NCBI GenBank assembly: GCA_025618425.1
Contig: CM046846.1
Coordinates: 34,639,538-34,703,537 of the forward strand
Length of the DNA: 64,000 nucleotides
Direction of reading: 5' to 3'
Source: Heliocidaris tuberculata
Taxonomy: Eukaryota; Echinodermata; Echinoidea; Camarodonta; Echinometridae
Shown here in pieces: positions 22,583 to 34,287 of the stretch; within the stretch, counting starts at the first letter, position 1; every line of letters starts with the position of its first letter. A program made the translations under genes and the position numbers. The notes under the pieces are model-generated. The model searched no databases and was not told the DNA's origin. It was given only the letters and a program-made list of their open reading frames with translations.

Positions 22583-24787
22583 ATTGCTGCAAAGGGTTCC
22601 ACAGAGTTCGCACTGAAAAAAAAACACGTTCACATACCTTGTTGGAGCGATGATTCTTGAAACAACGTTCATTCTTTAAATGGCGATTGCATCGTTCACA
22701 GCGTTTGTACTTTTCATTCTTGGAAGGGGGTGGGCAGTCGTTGCTGCGGCACATCTTGCACACATTGTAACAGGTATGCTCATTCTTTCCATTGTATCCC
22801 TTGAAACAGTTCTCGCAGAAATACGACTTGTTGTAAAATGCACTCATAGAGGTGATGAGGTCGTAATGAGCATCGTGTATGTACAGGTAGATGGTGTGTT
22901 CCCTCTCTTCTGGTCCTGCATAGACGATAAAGTCTAAATGTTCCCTAGAGACAACCACAACACGATACTTGGCCATGCGCTCTGTGTTCTCAAATTGTTT
23001 AATTTCTTCGATGCCGCATTTTGTGTTTATTGGTATTCCCGCTTGTTTGTACAGGTCCTCCGCATACGTCCGTTGCTCCATGCATCCTTGCCGGATGGAA
23101 TTCCAATTTGGATGTTTCTCAATACGACAGATGCCTGTCACGATTGCCCTTGGGCAGCACATGTTGTCTTTATTTTTCATTTGAATTATACACTTTTTGC
23201 TGAACAGTCGGTCTTTCAGTTTCAAAACATTCTTCCTTGTTCGCCTGCCCCCTTCTGGCATAGCCATGTGTATCACGTTGAAGTCGAGATTTTCATCGAG
23301 GGTAACATCTTCGTGGGACTGAAGTGTGGCCTCCAACTTTGAAGCAAATACCTCGTGATTCATTTGATCCCTTCGGATAAATGGGAGGCTCACTGGTCTA
23401 TCCAGCTGTGGCGCATTTAGTACAAGCCTAACAAAGTCCCTATCCCTAACACCTACCATCATTTCTTCGATAATATTTTCAAATATTTCATTTACCCTAG
23501 GCATCATGTCAATCATTGGCCGCATATTCTCTTCAGGTTGAAAACCTATGTTGTAATCTGTGACCCTAGCAATGTACTTTTTAACATGCCTTTCACTTAC
23601 TTTTGTCACACGATGCGTGGGAAGTGGTATTTCTCTGGAAGGCGTGTTTCTGCCAGGCGTTTTGTTGCCTTGCTTGAAGATCCTCCTCCAACATGGCATG
23701 TGGAAGGGTCACCTCTGGTGTAGCTGGTCGATGGTTTAGAAGGGCCAGCTCTGGTGTAACTGGTCGATGGCTTATTAGATGGTGCAGCTACATCATGGCT
23801 CGTTGAAGGGCCAACTGTTGCATGGCAGATGACAGGTGCTGTTGCTGTTGCATTGCTGGGAGGAGCTCTGGCAGTGATACTTGGACCCAGGTTGCATAGA
23901 CCTTCACCGATAATTCCTACATTACATGCACAAATGTACCATGCATTAACAATGTCACTGAACAGTTATCCCCCAAAAGCTTTATAGTATTTTACAATAC
24001 TATTACATAAAATTATTCATATCTTGTTTCATATGAAATTCTTATTACCGACATATATATTTAACTTTATTTTGTGCGCCTTGGGCATTTGAGTTCATTT
24101 GGATACGGCGCCTTACAAATCGCATTTTATTATTTATTTATTACGTATTTATACATGTAATATTTTTTTTCTTTTCCCTCTTTATCACTGAAATAATACA
24201 AATGGTAGACACACTCACTTTCATCATGTAGATGCAATAGGCTTCCTCCTCTAGGAATGGTGGGCTCAGCTCCCAGATTTTGGGGTTGTTCATCATCCTC
24301 AAGACCAGCGATGAGGCTAGATAGATCAAATCCAAACAGATCTTCACCAATATCCAAGCTGAAATTTGTTGGGGTTGCTGGGGTCAGCTTCCAGATTTTG
24401 GGGGTGTTCATTTGCAAGACCAGTGGTGGGACTGGGTAAATCCACTTCCCAAAGTTCTCTTTCGCGAATTTCTAGGAGATATTAAAATACAAGAGCATTG
24501 TTGGTTTTTGTTTGTTTGTTTGTTTTTTCCTACCATGTAAACATTCTTCACTCATCTTCAACTAAGCTCTTTGTACCCATCATTGTAAACAACAAAAATT
24601 GCCTCCATTTCATTTGTTAATATTCTTTTGCAGAAAATCATTGTATAAATGGAAAAAATATCATGATAATAATTGAATAAATGAATAACTGCCCCATCTC
24701 ACTCTGTTCGCAATGAAAGTACGTACATTTGCTAATCATACACAAATCATGCTTTGTACCAACCAATCATCATCATCAGAAAATAAA

Positions 24788-24796
<9 letters not shown>

Positions 24797-24828
<32 letters not shown>
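24797..24828. repeat. (TA)n microsatellite in intron
   Basis: TA run between the first and second polymerase exons. Confidence 0.85.
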
Positions 24829-24831
<3 letters not shown>

Positions 24832-25234
24832 ATCTCACTCTCAAAATAAAAATGAAAAGAAATGCATAAATTCGATAATAACAAAATTCACTGCTATGAT
24901 ACACTTGATAGGCACTTACCATCATCAAAATCTGTATGGACCTGTTCATTATTCTTCGGTTCCTCGCTCAAGAAATAAGTTGTTCTTGCAAAAATCAAGG
25001 CATGCTCCTCTGAGTCTGAGTCATCGGAGTACTCCTCACGAAGGTTTGAAACTTCTTCCAGGCATGTGCAAGCCTGTAGCCTCCTCATTAATTCTACTGT
25101 GGTGATCATGGTGGAATCTACACTTGGTTGCGCTCGCGTTGAAAGACAACTTAGGTAAAATGTGATATAGTACTTTCATGCAAAGGTGAAAAGGGACATG
25201 AGTTATACCCACCATGCCATATTTTGCCCTCTCA

Positions 25235-25283
25235 CCGGATGATGTCACTTCTTCCACCATATCCTTGCATTCTCATTGGTCGA

Positions 25284-25315
<32 letters not shown>

Positions 25316-25684
25316 CATGAATTTACCTTAACAGTAAGTCCAGTGGTTGGTCACTCTGTCCTTTGTCCACTGAACTCTACTCGTGCCATCCCCACTCTTC
25401 CATTAGTCATAATACACTCCATGAATCAACAATAGGAACAACAATAGGGACAATAGGGATCCCCTCATTTTCCCAGTTCAGTGGCTCAGGTGCCCCCCTT
25501 CCTCCATGAATCATTCTAAAACAAAAGGATGGACTTCCGGCAATAATAATCACACTTCCAGGACCGGAAGGATAGCTCATTAACTAATTTCCACTTCCGC
25601 ATTGTTTACCGGAAGTCAGCGGAAGGATTAATTAATTAACTAATTAACCAATTAACACTTTTTAAGGGGCCATATCATGCTGCT
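25235..25684 (-). repeat. Right terminal inverted repeat of the Polinton
   Basis: Reverse complement of the left end, ending ...TATCATGCTGCT. It includes a (CA)n run at about 25285-25312 that the left arm lacks. Confidence 0.9.
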
Positions 25685-25690
25685 TAAGAT
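25685..25690. repeat. Right target-site duplication TAAGAT
   Basis: Identical to the hexamer at 3206-3211. Confidence 0.93.
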
Positions 25691-26104
25691 GTTCTTTGTT
25701 TAGATTCTAGTGTTATTTGTAAGTCGAATGATTTTTGCTTATTTGCATATTTCAATGCCATATCAAAACTTTAAAGCTGCCGTGTTAGCCTATGTAATTA
25801 TAATATCTGAAGGAAGAAAGAAGTGATTACGCCAAATGAGTTGTTGATTTTTCAAAAAAAAAAAAAAAAAAAAAAGATTGCTACTATATGTAATAACCAC
25901 AGGGCCATCTGTGTTGACTGTATGTATATGTCTGTCTGACACTACCACCGCTAATTATATGTAATAAAGCCTTGTCAATCTGTACTACAAAGTTGCACTC
26001 GATCCCCCTTTATTGCGTAGCGCTGCTGGTGATCGTGAGTGTGCGCTTAGGACATAGACCCTTTCCCCAGAGCACTTCTAGGATTTTTTCGCGAAAATGG
26101 CTAA
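25691..26104. other. Spacer, nothing recognised
   Basis: Contains a poly-A run near 25853-25875 and no coding frame of note. Confidence 0.5.
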
Positions 26105-27129
26105 AGCCCCAAAAGGGCCAAATCGAACAACGTAAAAAAGAAAAAAAAAAAAATTACTACTTACGTACGTAGTAATTATTACGTATGTACGTATTTATTA
26201 CGTACGTACGTAATAATAAAACGTTAAAAGAGTGAAATCCACATTTTGAATCTCAAACAAATGTCTATCCTATCATTATCCGTCGATTTCCAGATGAAGT
26301 GCCACAATATAATATATTGTGAGCTCAAGTCTAGTATGAGTATCTCAACATAATTATGTGTGTGTATGGTGAGTGTGTCCCTCCCTTTTCACAGCGGCAT
26401 CCGGCACCATAATATCTTGCTTGCAATAGAAGCAGAAAAATCAGAAAAAATCAGAAAATCGGACAACTTTTGACTTCTGGACAAGTTATGATTTTTTTTC
26501 CAGAACACGAAACACTATTGAAAACAATGAAAATCACTATGACACTAGACCATTTTTTTTTTTTTTTGTCATGAGTTTGTGACCCGTATTCCCTCACAAG
26601 GCATTAGGCCTATTTTTCAAATATTTTTAACGATAAAATCCGTAATTTTTTATCAAAGAATATGATTTCCTCTTAACTTGAACCTAATGTTGAACCTAAT
26701 TAGACGCCGGAATCGGGGAGGGGGGGGGGGGAATAGAGTGGGCAGTTAATTGCCTCCAACCATTCAAGCCCACCCCCCCCCCCCCGCAAGAAAAAATAAT
26801 GATTTCGCATTTTAAAAAAAATGTATAATAAGCTTGTTAGTGCTTTAAAATGCAAACTTCAGCATTTGCTTATGTACGATTCCTCGTATAGACGCAATGT
26901 TTCTTAATATTTAGAACCCTAGCTGTCTATCATAAGCGGTTGTAGAAAGGGGGCAGATGGTAGCTTCCATCTATCGGGGGGGGGGGGGCAAAATACCCCC
27001 CCCCCCCCTCCCCACGATAATAACATTTGTGGTATTGCGATCAGCTTTCTAGCACTCTAAACATGTTAAAAGACGAGGATTCACTATGGCAATACCCAAC
27101 CGCGTAGGCAAGATTTTATTTTAAAACAT

Positions 27130-27480
27130 TTTTTTAGGCGGAAAGTTAGTTCGACGCCCGGACTGCTTTTCAATTGGACGCAATATATGCACTGCACTGT
27201 ATATGTAACAGGGATGGGTGCAGGGAGGGGGAGGTTCCCCCTTCCCGCGCGAAGTGCGAAAGCTCTGACGTTTTAGCACATTTGAGAGAAAGATAACGGC
27301 TCATAGCAAACATATTTTTTAGGCGGAAAGTTAAAATTCGATCGACGCCCGGACTCCTTTTCAATATTATTATTTGGAAGCAATACTGCAATGTGTGTAA
27401 CAGGGGGTGGATGGAGGGAGGGGGAGTTTCCCCCTTCCCGCGCGAAGCTCTGACGTTTAAGCAAATTTGAAAGAAAGATA
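27130..27480. repeat. Direct duplication within the left arm
   Basis: A ~175-bp unit with TTTTTTAGGCGGAAAGTTA, CGACGCCCGGACT, CCCCCTTCCCGCGCGAAG and GAGAAAGATAACGGCTC occurs twice, starting near 27128 and 27315. Confidence 0.75.
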
Positions 27481-27689
27481 ACGGCTCGTAGAGCCTTTTT
27501 ATAGGTTATAGATGTTCTCCTCAAACTTGGCACATCAAAGTTTTTTGCTTGCTGATCGTTGTTTAGTTTGGCTTCAGCCAACGAGACCTACAGTCCCGAG
27601 AGAGCGACAATGTAGTGGGAGGGAGATTCTGAACCCTATTATGGATATAAGTCTGACACTGACAGTCCATGACAGGGCGGATGCAGGAT

Positions 27690-28075
27690 ATAGTAAAAAA
27701 AAGGGGGGGGGGGGGGGGGACACAAATGCAGGGCTGTCAACTTTGGGGAACTGCTTGGAGGGAGATTCGTATTTTTATTCTTCTCGCCACCACTCCAAAA
27801 GTCGCTTAGTGGGGGGGGGGGGGGTGTGGCGAGAACTTTTTTCGCAAGCCCTCCAAAAGTCTCTCAGTGGAGGGGGGGGGGGTGGGGTGGCAAAAAAAAA
27901 TCTTCTCGCTAGGCCTCCAAGAGTCGCTCAGTGGGGGGGGGGTATTAGATTTTATGGGGTCCAGTTTTCCTCTATAATTTCACTGACAAGCCAAAAAATA
28001 AAAAAAAAATTAAAAAATCATCAGTTCTAAAAGGGGGCACAATGATGTATAATTTTGTTTCAAAGGGGGGGGGGG
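27690..28075. repeat. G-run cassette repeats
   Basis: Three copies of a unit with CTCCAAaAGTCGCTcAGTGG followed by 8-13 Gs occur near 27790, 27850 and 27917, with further G runs at 27700 and 28067. Confidence 0.7.
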
Positions 28076-29394
28076 GTTGCCCGGGAATCCGCCACTGGTC
28101 CATGAGACTGTCATGTCAGTCTTAAGGGGTGGGCCTTTTTACAAGTTTTCTCCGAGGGGAGCCGACATTGTATAGCCTTGTGGGCTCCCAAACTAATGGT
28201 GCTCGATCCGGTTTTATTTACATTCTAGGCAAGAGCCCGCGTATACCTGTAGTTTGTAGTTCAAGAGAATGTAATTCCTATTCCAGGTGCGGATCCAGGA
28301 TTTCGTAAAAGAGGGGGCACAGAGCCGGAAAAGTACACAATTAAGGAGGCAATTTTTTTAATTGTGTACTTAAGGTATGCCAGTTGGGTTTCAAAAGGGG
28401 GGCCACGGCAGATTCGCCCTCCCCCCCCCCCGATCCGCCCCTGCTATTCTTTCATGGATGTGAAGAATGGGATTGCATAATGTTGGCGGTCGATCTCATT
28501 AAATGTAAAGATTGAACAAAAAACAAACAAACAAACAAACAACAACAAGAAGAGATCATTATTTTGTCCTCATTTCTATTGGAGTCAGTTTTACAGATGG
28601 GTTGTAAGAGAGAATAAGAGAATAAGAGAGTATGAGAAAATGAAAGCCTGTGAGAGGGGGAGGGAAGGGAGAGAGGGAGACAAAGAGAGCTGGGGGAAAA
28701 GGAATGGGATATTCCTGCAAAGACAGAATAGGACTGATAATAAATAAATTATATCATCAGCTGCTATTATTGGTTACTAGTTAATTCAATTCAAAATACG
28801 GAGGCCGTCCCCCCCCCCCCCTTTTCATACAATTGGTAGCCATTAGGCCCTATTGCGCTGGTGAGGCCTTCGGAGCAAGTCCCTATACTGTCTTCTTTGC
28901 CTGTCGTCTCAAACTGCTACAGCAGAATATTACAAACTCACCGTCAGTTATTTATTTTGGTGGCGTATCCAGGAATGCAGGGAAGGAGAGGGGGGCTCAC
29001 GCCTGACGAACAAAAAAAATCATCAGATGGCTTCTATTCTGAATTTTCAGACAAGCAAGGGGGGAAAAAAGCAGTATTACATTTTCATGTTCCTTCTGTG
29101 CCGGAGGGGGGGGGGGGGGGGAGGGCACACATTTCCTTTCACTCGATGTGGAACTAAGATGTCAGATTTGGTTTTGGCTGGCACGTACGGGCACGTGCAT
29201 TCCTGGATACGCCACCAATAAAAATAAGAGAATCTTGGATACGCCACTCTTAATTAATCTTTAATTAATCTTCTCCCAACCTTTGGCTGTCCAGTGTCAT
29301 TAAATGACTCTGGGTTAAAAAGGAGTTCAGGAATTTCAGCTGCAACACACAATGGCAAATGTGTTCTGAATTAATGTCTCGACATTAAATCATC

Positions 29395-30180
29395 AAATGA
29401 GGCAAGTCTAGAGTGAGATGAGGGGAGTGTAGGGAGAGGTTTCATAAGCCAATAGAATCATCAAATGAGGCATGTCTAGAGTGAGATGAGGGGAGTGTAG
29501 GGCGAGGTTTCATAAGCCAGTATGTCAACTAAGACAAATGAGCCAAGTCTAGAGTGAGGTGAGGGGAGTGTAGGGCGAGGTTTCATAAGCCAATATAATC
29601 ATCAAACAAGCCAAGCCTAGAGTGGGATGAGGGGAGTGTAGGGCGTGGTTTCATTAGCCAATAGAATCATCAAATGAGCCAAGTCTAGAGTGAGATGAGG
29701 GGAGTGTAGGGCGAGGTTTCATAAGTAAGCCAATATAATCATATGTCAAGACAAATGAGCCAAGTCTGGAGTGAGATGAGGGGAGTATAGGGCGAGGTTT
29801 CATAAGCCAATATAATCATGTGTCAAGACAAATGAGCCAAGTCTAGAGTGAGATGAGGGGAGTGTAGGGCGAGGTTTCATAAGCCAGTAGAATCATCAAA
29901 TGGGCCAAGTCTAGAGTGAGGTGAGGGGAGTGTAGGGCGAGGTTTCATAAGTAAGCCAATATAATCATATGTCAAGACAAATGAGCCAAGTCTGGAGTGA
30001 GATGAGGGGGGGGGGGGTGTAGGGCGAGGTTTCATAAGCCATTAGAATCATCAAAATGAGGCAAGTCTAGAGTGAGATGAGGGGAGTGTAGGGCGAAGCC
30101 AATATGTCGAGACAAATGAGCCAAGTCTAGAGTGAGGTGAGGGGAGTGTAGGGTGTGGTTTCATAAGCCATAAATAAGGC
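29395..30180. repeat. Tandem array, ~65-80 bp unit, about 11 copies
   Basis: Each unit contains CAAGTCTAGAGTGAGATGAG, GGGAGTGTAGGGCGAGG and TTTCATAAGCCAATA with small changes. Spacing varies because of optional inserts (ATGTCAAGACAAATGAG). It is a minisatellite at the centre of the fold-back element. Confidence 0.9.
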
Positions 30181-31386
30181 GCATCTACAGCGTGGAAGTA
30201 GGAATTAGGAGAAACTCCATAACGGTACGGTATGCTGTCTTGCGAGTAATTCCTTATATAACCAACAATAGCAGCTGATGATATAATTTATTTATTATCA
30301 GTCCTATTCTGTCTTTGTAGGAATATCCCATTCCTTTTGCCCCAGCTCTCTTTGTCTCACTCTCTATCTCTCCTTTCCCTCCCCCTCTCACAGGCCTTCA
30401 TTTTCTCATACTCTCTTATTCCCTTATTCTCTCTTACAACCCATCTGTAAAAATGACTCCAATAGAAATGAGGACAAAAAAAAAAAAAAAAAAATGATCT
30501 GTTATTGTTTTGATTGTTTTTTTCCATTCTCTACATTTAATGAGATCGACCACCAACACTATGCAGTCCCATTCTTCACATCCTTGACAGAATAGCAGGG
30601 GCGGACCCAGGGGGAGGGGCCGGGGGGGGGGGGCGAATCGGCCGCGGCCCTCCTTTTGATACCCAATTGCCATATCTTAAGTACACAATAAAAAAAAATT
30701 GCCTCCTTAATTGTGTACTTTTCCGGCTCTGTGCCCCCTCTTTTACATAATGCTGGATCCGCACCTGGAATAGGAATTACATTCTCTTGAACTACAAATT
30801 ACAGGCATATGCGAGCTCTTGCCTAGAATGTAAATAAAACCAGATCGAGCACCATTAGTTTGGGAGCCCACAAGGCTACAATGTCGGCTACCCTCGGAGA
30901 AACCTTGTAAAAAAGGCCCACCCCGCAAGACTGACATGACAGTCTCATGGACCAGTGGCGGATTTAGGGGTGGGGGGATCCCGGCCCGTTCCCCACTTTC
31001 GAAACAAAATTATACATCATTAGATGTGGCTGCCCACTCTACCCCCCCCCCGGCACTTCCGGCGTCTAATTAGGTTCAATATTAAGTTCAAGTTAAGAGG
31101 AAATCATATTCTTGGATAAAAAATTTAGAGATTTTATTATCAAAAATATATAAAGAAAATAGGTCTAATGCCTTGTGGGGGAATAGGTCACAAATTCATG
31201 ACAAATAAAAAATTGTCTAGTATCATAGTGATTTTCATTGTTTTCAATAGTGTTTCGTGTTGTGAAAAAAAAATCATAACTTGTCCAGGAATCCGATGAC
31301 AAGTTGTCCGATTTTCTGATTTTCCCCCTGTTTTTTTCTGCTTCTATCGGAAGCAAGATATTATGGTACCGGATGCCGCTGCGAAA

Positions 31387-31625
31387 TTTCTAGGCACTAT
31401 AATAATAAACTTTCATGAAAGCATCATATTGATAATTTATATAAATTGATATCCAGAAAAATTTGTATGATTAATAAACTCAAATGGTCTTTTCTGCCAA
31501 ACATTCTTTTATCACTATACTCCACACTGGTTTTACCATATCTAAATTATGGAATATTAGCCTGGGGAAACAGTGCGGCATGCCTGTTAGACACAGTTCG
31601 TTTATTACAGAAAAAGTAATAATAA
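31387..31625 (+). pseudogene. LINE reverse-transcriptase scrap inside one arm of the fold-back
   Basis: Plus-strand translation gives ILLSLYSTLVLPYLNYGILA followed by WGNSAACLLDTV and LLQKK, the post-palm block of jockey/CR1-type LINEs. It is truncated at both ends and followed by an A-rich tail. The other arm has no such insert between the matching flanks, so it landed after the arms formed. Confidence 0.6.
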
Positions 31626-32339
31626 TGAAATAAAATCTAAATATGAAATCTGAAATCTGAAAAGGGAGAGACACACTCAACATACGCACACATATGTTGA
31701 GATACTCATACTAGACATGAGCTCACAATGGGCTTATTATATTGTGGCAAATCATCTGGGAATCGACGGATAAGGACAGGATAGACATTTGTTTGAGATT
31801 CAAAATGTGGATTTCACGTACTCTTTTCACCTTTTATTGTTATGTATGTATACGTATTATTATTACGTACGTACGTAATAAATACTAAGTACGTACGTAT
31901 TGATTATTACATATTACGTACGTACGTAGTAATATTACGTACGTACGTAGTAATTTTTTTTTTTTTTTACTTCGTCCAATTTGGCCTTTCCGGGGCTTCG
32001 TACCAAACAGCTGTGTAAAACAAAAAAAATAAAAATAAAAAATATGCGGCGGGCCGCGCCCAGGCAGTGGACTAAGTGAATATGCACACCACAGCTGCAC
32101 GAGTATACTCCACTGAACCCTATGACCGGAATGGGCTCTATCGCTCGCTGCACGCTGATTGGCCATAGACAGCATGACGCCACCGGCAGCTCGCCAGCGC
32201 CATCTTGTTTCCCCCAAAATAATACCAGAACGTTGCCGCTGCATTAACTTTGTGTGCAACACTTGACCAAATTTAAAGGACCATTTTCACTCATATAATC
32301 ATCATATGCCCTTCAAAGATGAACTGAGAGTAATTCCAG

Positions 32340-32441
32340 ATGCCAGATGCTGCAATCAACTGCACGAATCGTGATGTTCGTGAAAGTCGCGAGAAAGGAC
32401 TTATATTTCACAGAATCACAGGCATGAAGACGCATTTTTAA
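32340..32441 (+). pseudogene. Possible THAP zinc-finger domain fragment
   Basis: A 33-codon frame reads AAINCTNRDVRESREKGLIF then HRI, close to the start of THAP domains (a Cys before an N-R pair, then G-x-x-FHRFP). The first zinc-binding Cys seems missing and the frame ends soon after. It could be a decayed exon of a THAP gene or of a P-element-like transposase. A GCCATCTTG motif at ~32200 resembles a promoter YY1 site, so a host first exon is also possible. Low certainty. Confidence 0.3.
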
Positions 32442-32483
32442 CAATTAGTTCAGTCCCATTCATACGCTTTCATGTTAGTTTAT

Positions 32484-34285
32484 GGGTGTATGGTATGACT
32501 TCCAGTAAGCTTGTACATGTCACTAAGGTACACTGTCGCTTGGTCTACCACCACTTGGTCTAATTATCAGTTCGTCGAACTCCACGTGGTCTAACTTCAT
32601 TTTGTCTACAACCAGTTTGTCTACTTACCATTTCGTCTAATTTCCATTTGGCCTAATAACCAATTCGTCTAATACCCAGTTTGGCTAACCCCATTTAGTC
32701 TAAAACCCATTTGGGCTAATTTTCACTTCGGCTAATTTTCACTTCGTCTATTTCCAAATAGTCTAACAGTCATTTTGTCTACAAGCCACATAGTCTAATA
32801 TCCATTTGGGCTACACCTACTTTGGCTAATACCATATGGTCTACCTATCATTTGGTCCAATTCCATTTAGTCTAATAACCAGTTGGGCTACTTATCATTT
32901 AGTCTAACTGTCATATGGTCTAATGACCATTTGGTCTAATATCCAATCCGTCTAATAACCAGTCAGGCTACTTATCATACTTTAATTTCAAGCAAAATCT
33001 CTCAATAAAAGAGATAAAAAGGACTTTATGTTACTGCCATGAGTTACAATAAGTGAGTGCGAGGGAGCGTAGCGAGCAAGCTTCGGGCGGGGGATATCTT
33101 AATTTCTGCAATATCATTAAACTTTTGGGCACTGTGTCCCCAGCTCTCGCTAAGTTTCTGCTCAAAGGTGTCACACTGTTGCCATACCAAGAACTAAATA
33201 TTCTGCCATTAAGCTTCTCTGATTCTTTTGAGCTATGCAAACTGCTATTTTCAGGGGCGGCGTACAGGGGGAGGGGGCAGGGGGCGGTTGCCTACTTTGA
33301 TTTTTCAAGTGACCAAAAAGAAGGAGAAGAAAAACGAAAAAAGAAAGAGAAGAAGTAAGAAGAGTATGCAACTATTATTATTATTATTATTATTATTACT
33401 ATTATTATTATTATTAATATTATTATCATTATTATTATTATTATTATTATTTGTTCATCTAAAACGTAAATTAATTCGCTCGTTGGCAGGGGGAACAATG
33501 CCCCCCCCTTACCTTTCCAAGCACCGTGCCAAAAAGTGTCTCCTGCTACCCTCAAAAACGCTGCTTTTTATACTCCTTTACTGCCTTCTTTTTCTTCTTT
33601 TAAGGCAGTGGCGTATCTAGGTTTATTACAGATATCGGTATTTTTTGTTTTTGTTTTTGACCTCAGCTCAGGATAGAGTCGATTCAGAACAGCAACCCCC
33701 CCCCCCCCGGGCTCCCTAGGCCCTTTCAAAAAGCTCTGGCCACAACCTGTCCATGGCCAACAAAATGACGCATATAGTGTTGTTGGTAGGTGCGTAGACG
33801 AAAAGGGAATAGCCCAACAGGCAATTAGCCTTAGTGATAATTAGACAAAGTGATGTTTAGACAAATTGGCATTTAGACCAACTGACAATTAGACTAAATG
33901 GAAAATGGACTAAATGAAAGTTAGACCAACTGCACATTAGACCATATATATGACATGTAGACCAAATGGATACTAGACCAAGTGGATTTTAGACGAAATG
34001 CCTGTAGACCAACTAGTTTTAGACTGACTGGGAATTAGACAAACTGACATTAGACGAACTGGTATTAGACCAAGTGACAACAAAATACAGTAGACGAAAT
34101 GGTAAATAGACTAAATGGTAATTAGACAAAGTGATAATTAGCCCAAGTGGTCATTAGACCTTCTGGTTATTAGACCAAGTGCAAATTAGACCAAATGAAG
34201 AGTGGACCAAAAGGGTTTAGCCCGAATGAAGGTAGCCCATCTGGAAATTAGACCAAGTGGTTTTAGCCCAAGCGTGCATAAACCG
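32484..34285. mobile_element. Fold-back element with arms made of degenerate TCTAA/TTAGA tandem repeats
   Basis: From about 32527 to 32990 a ~16-22 bp unit of the form CCATTTGGTCTAATAA recurs about 25 times with constant TCTAA/GCTAA and variable middles. From about 33790 to 34280 the reverse complement (TTAGACCAAATGG) recurs in the same way. The outermost bases (ATGGGTGTATGG on the left, ACAATACACCCA on the right) are also inverted. The interior 33000-33780 has no gene; it contains an (ATT)n run and a G/C-run region. Confidence 0.65.
33375..33452. repeat. (ATT)n microsatellite
   Basis: Nearly pure ATT trinucleotide repeats. Confidence 0.9.
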
Positions 34286-34287
34286 AC

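Larger units (their letters stand above)
20211..25109 (-). pseudogene. Protein-primed family B DNA polymerase of the Polinton, spliced, multiply broken
   Basis: Core motifs in order: exonuclease I (FVFFDFECTQ), II (FIAHNCKRYDGIFV), III (YCVSDVDILRRCC), polymerase A (YVDFTSLYPNRKH), B (MLNSFWGRFGMR) and C (YYDTDSILYIE). All are on the minus strand and spread over several frames between 22.4 and 20.2 kb. Upstream is a 413-codon open part (22458-23699) with a Cys/His-rich zinc-ribbon-like region (YFCENCFKGYNGKNEHTC and further CxxC pairs). Two 5' exons can be placed: 24920-25109 (MITTVELMRRLQ, donor GATG|GTAAGTG) and 24219-24471 (acceptor ATCTCCTAG, donor AAA|GTGAGT). The third exon begins at 23916 after TGTAATGTAG and carries a repeated KPSTSYTR motif. 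Breaks include a 151-bp tandem duplication and frameshifts near 24360 and 23650-23700. Confidence 0.85.
3212..25684. mobile_element. Polinton/Maverick DNA transposon, complete outline, coding capacity decayed
   Basis: Both ends start 5'-AGCAGCATGATA and run inward as inverted repeats of about 380 and 450 bp, flanked by identical TAAGAT hexamers. AG...CT termini and 6-bp duplications are the family signature. Inside lie the diagnostic genes: protein-primed family B DNA polymerase, chromodomain retroviral-type integrase, A32/FtsK-like packaging ATPase, adenain-like protease, and double-jelly-roll and penton-like capsid proteins. Genes on the left read rightward and genes on the right read leftward, the usual convergent Polinton layout. 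Of the 22.5 kb, about 7.3 kb is a later inverted-repeat insertion, leaving ~15 kb of original element. Most genes carry at least one frameshift or stop, so this copy is a fossil unable to act on its own. Confidence 0.95.
26105..31998. mobile_element. Large fold-back (inverted-repeat) element
   Basis: The left part (26105 to about 28775) and the right part (about 30262 to 31998) are inverted copies with many indels. Paired landmarks: AGCCCC...GGCC at the tips, ACGTACGTA-rich blocks, the ACAAATGTCTATCCT block, the GGAGCCGACATTGTATAGCC segment near 28160 and its partner near 30890, and TAATAAATTATATCATCAGC near 28740 and its partner near 30270. No transposase is visible. The unpaired centre holds a tandem array. 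The tips suggest a non-autonomous DNA element. Confidence 0.7.

Noticed and set aside
29395..30180. CRISPR-like regular array
   Set aside because: Units are near-identical throughout with no unique spacers, in a eukaryotic fold-back element: a minisatellite.
33228..33620. Leu-rich frame with predicted membrane character
   Set aside because: Encoded by an (ATT)n microsatellite.
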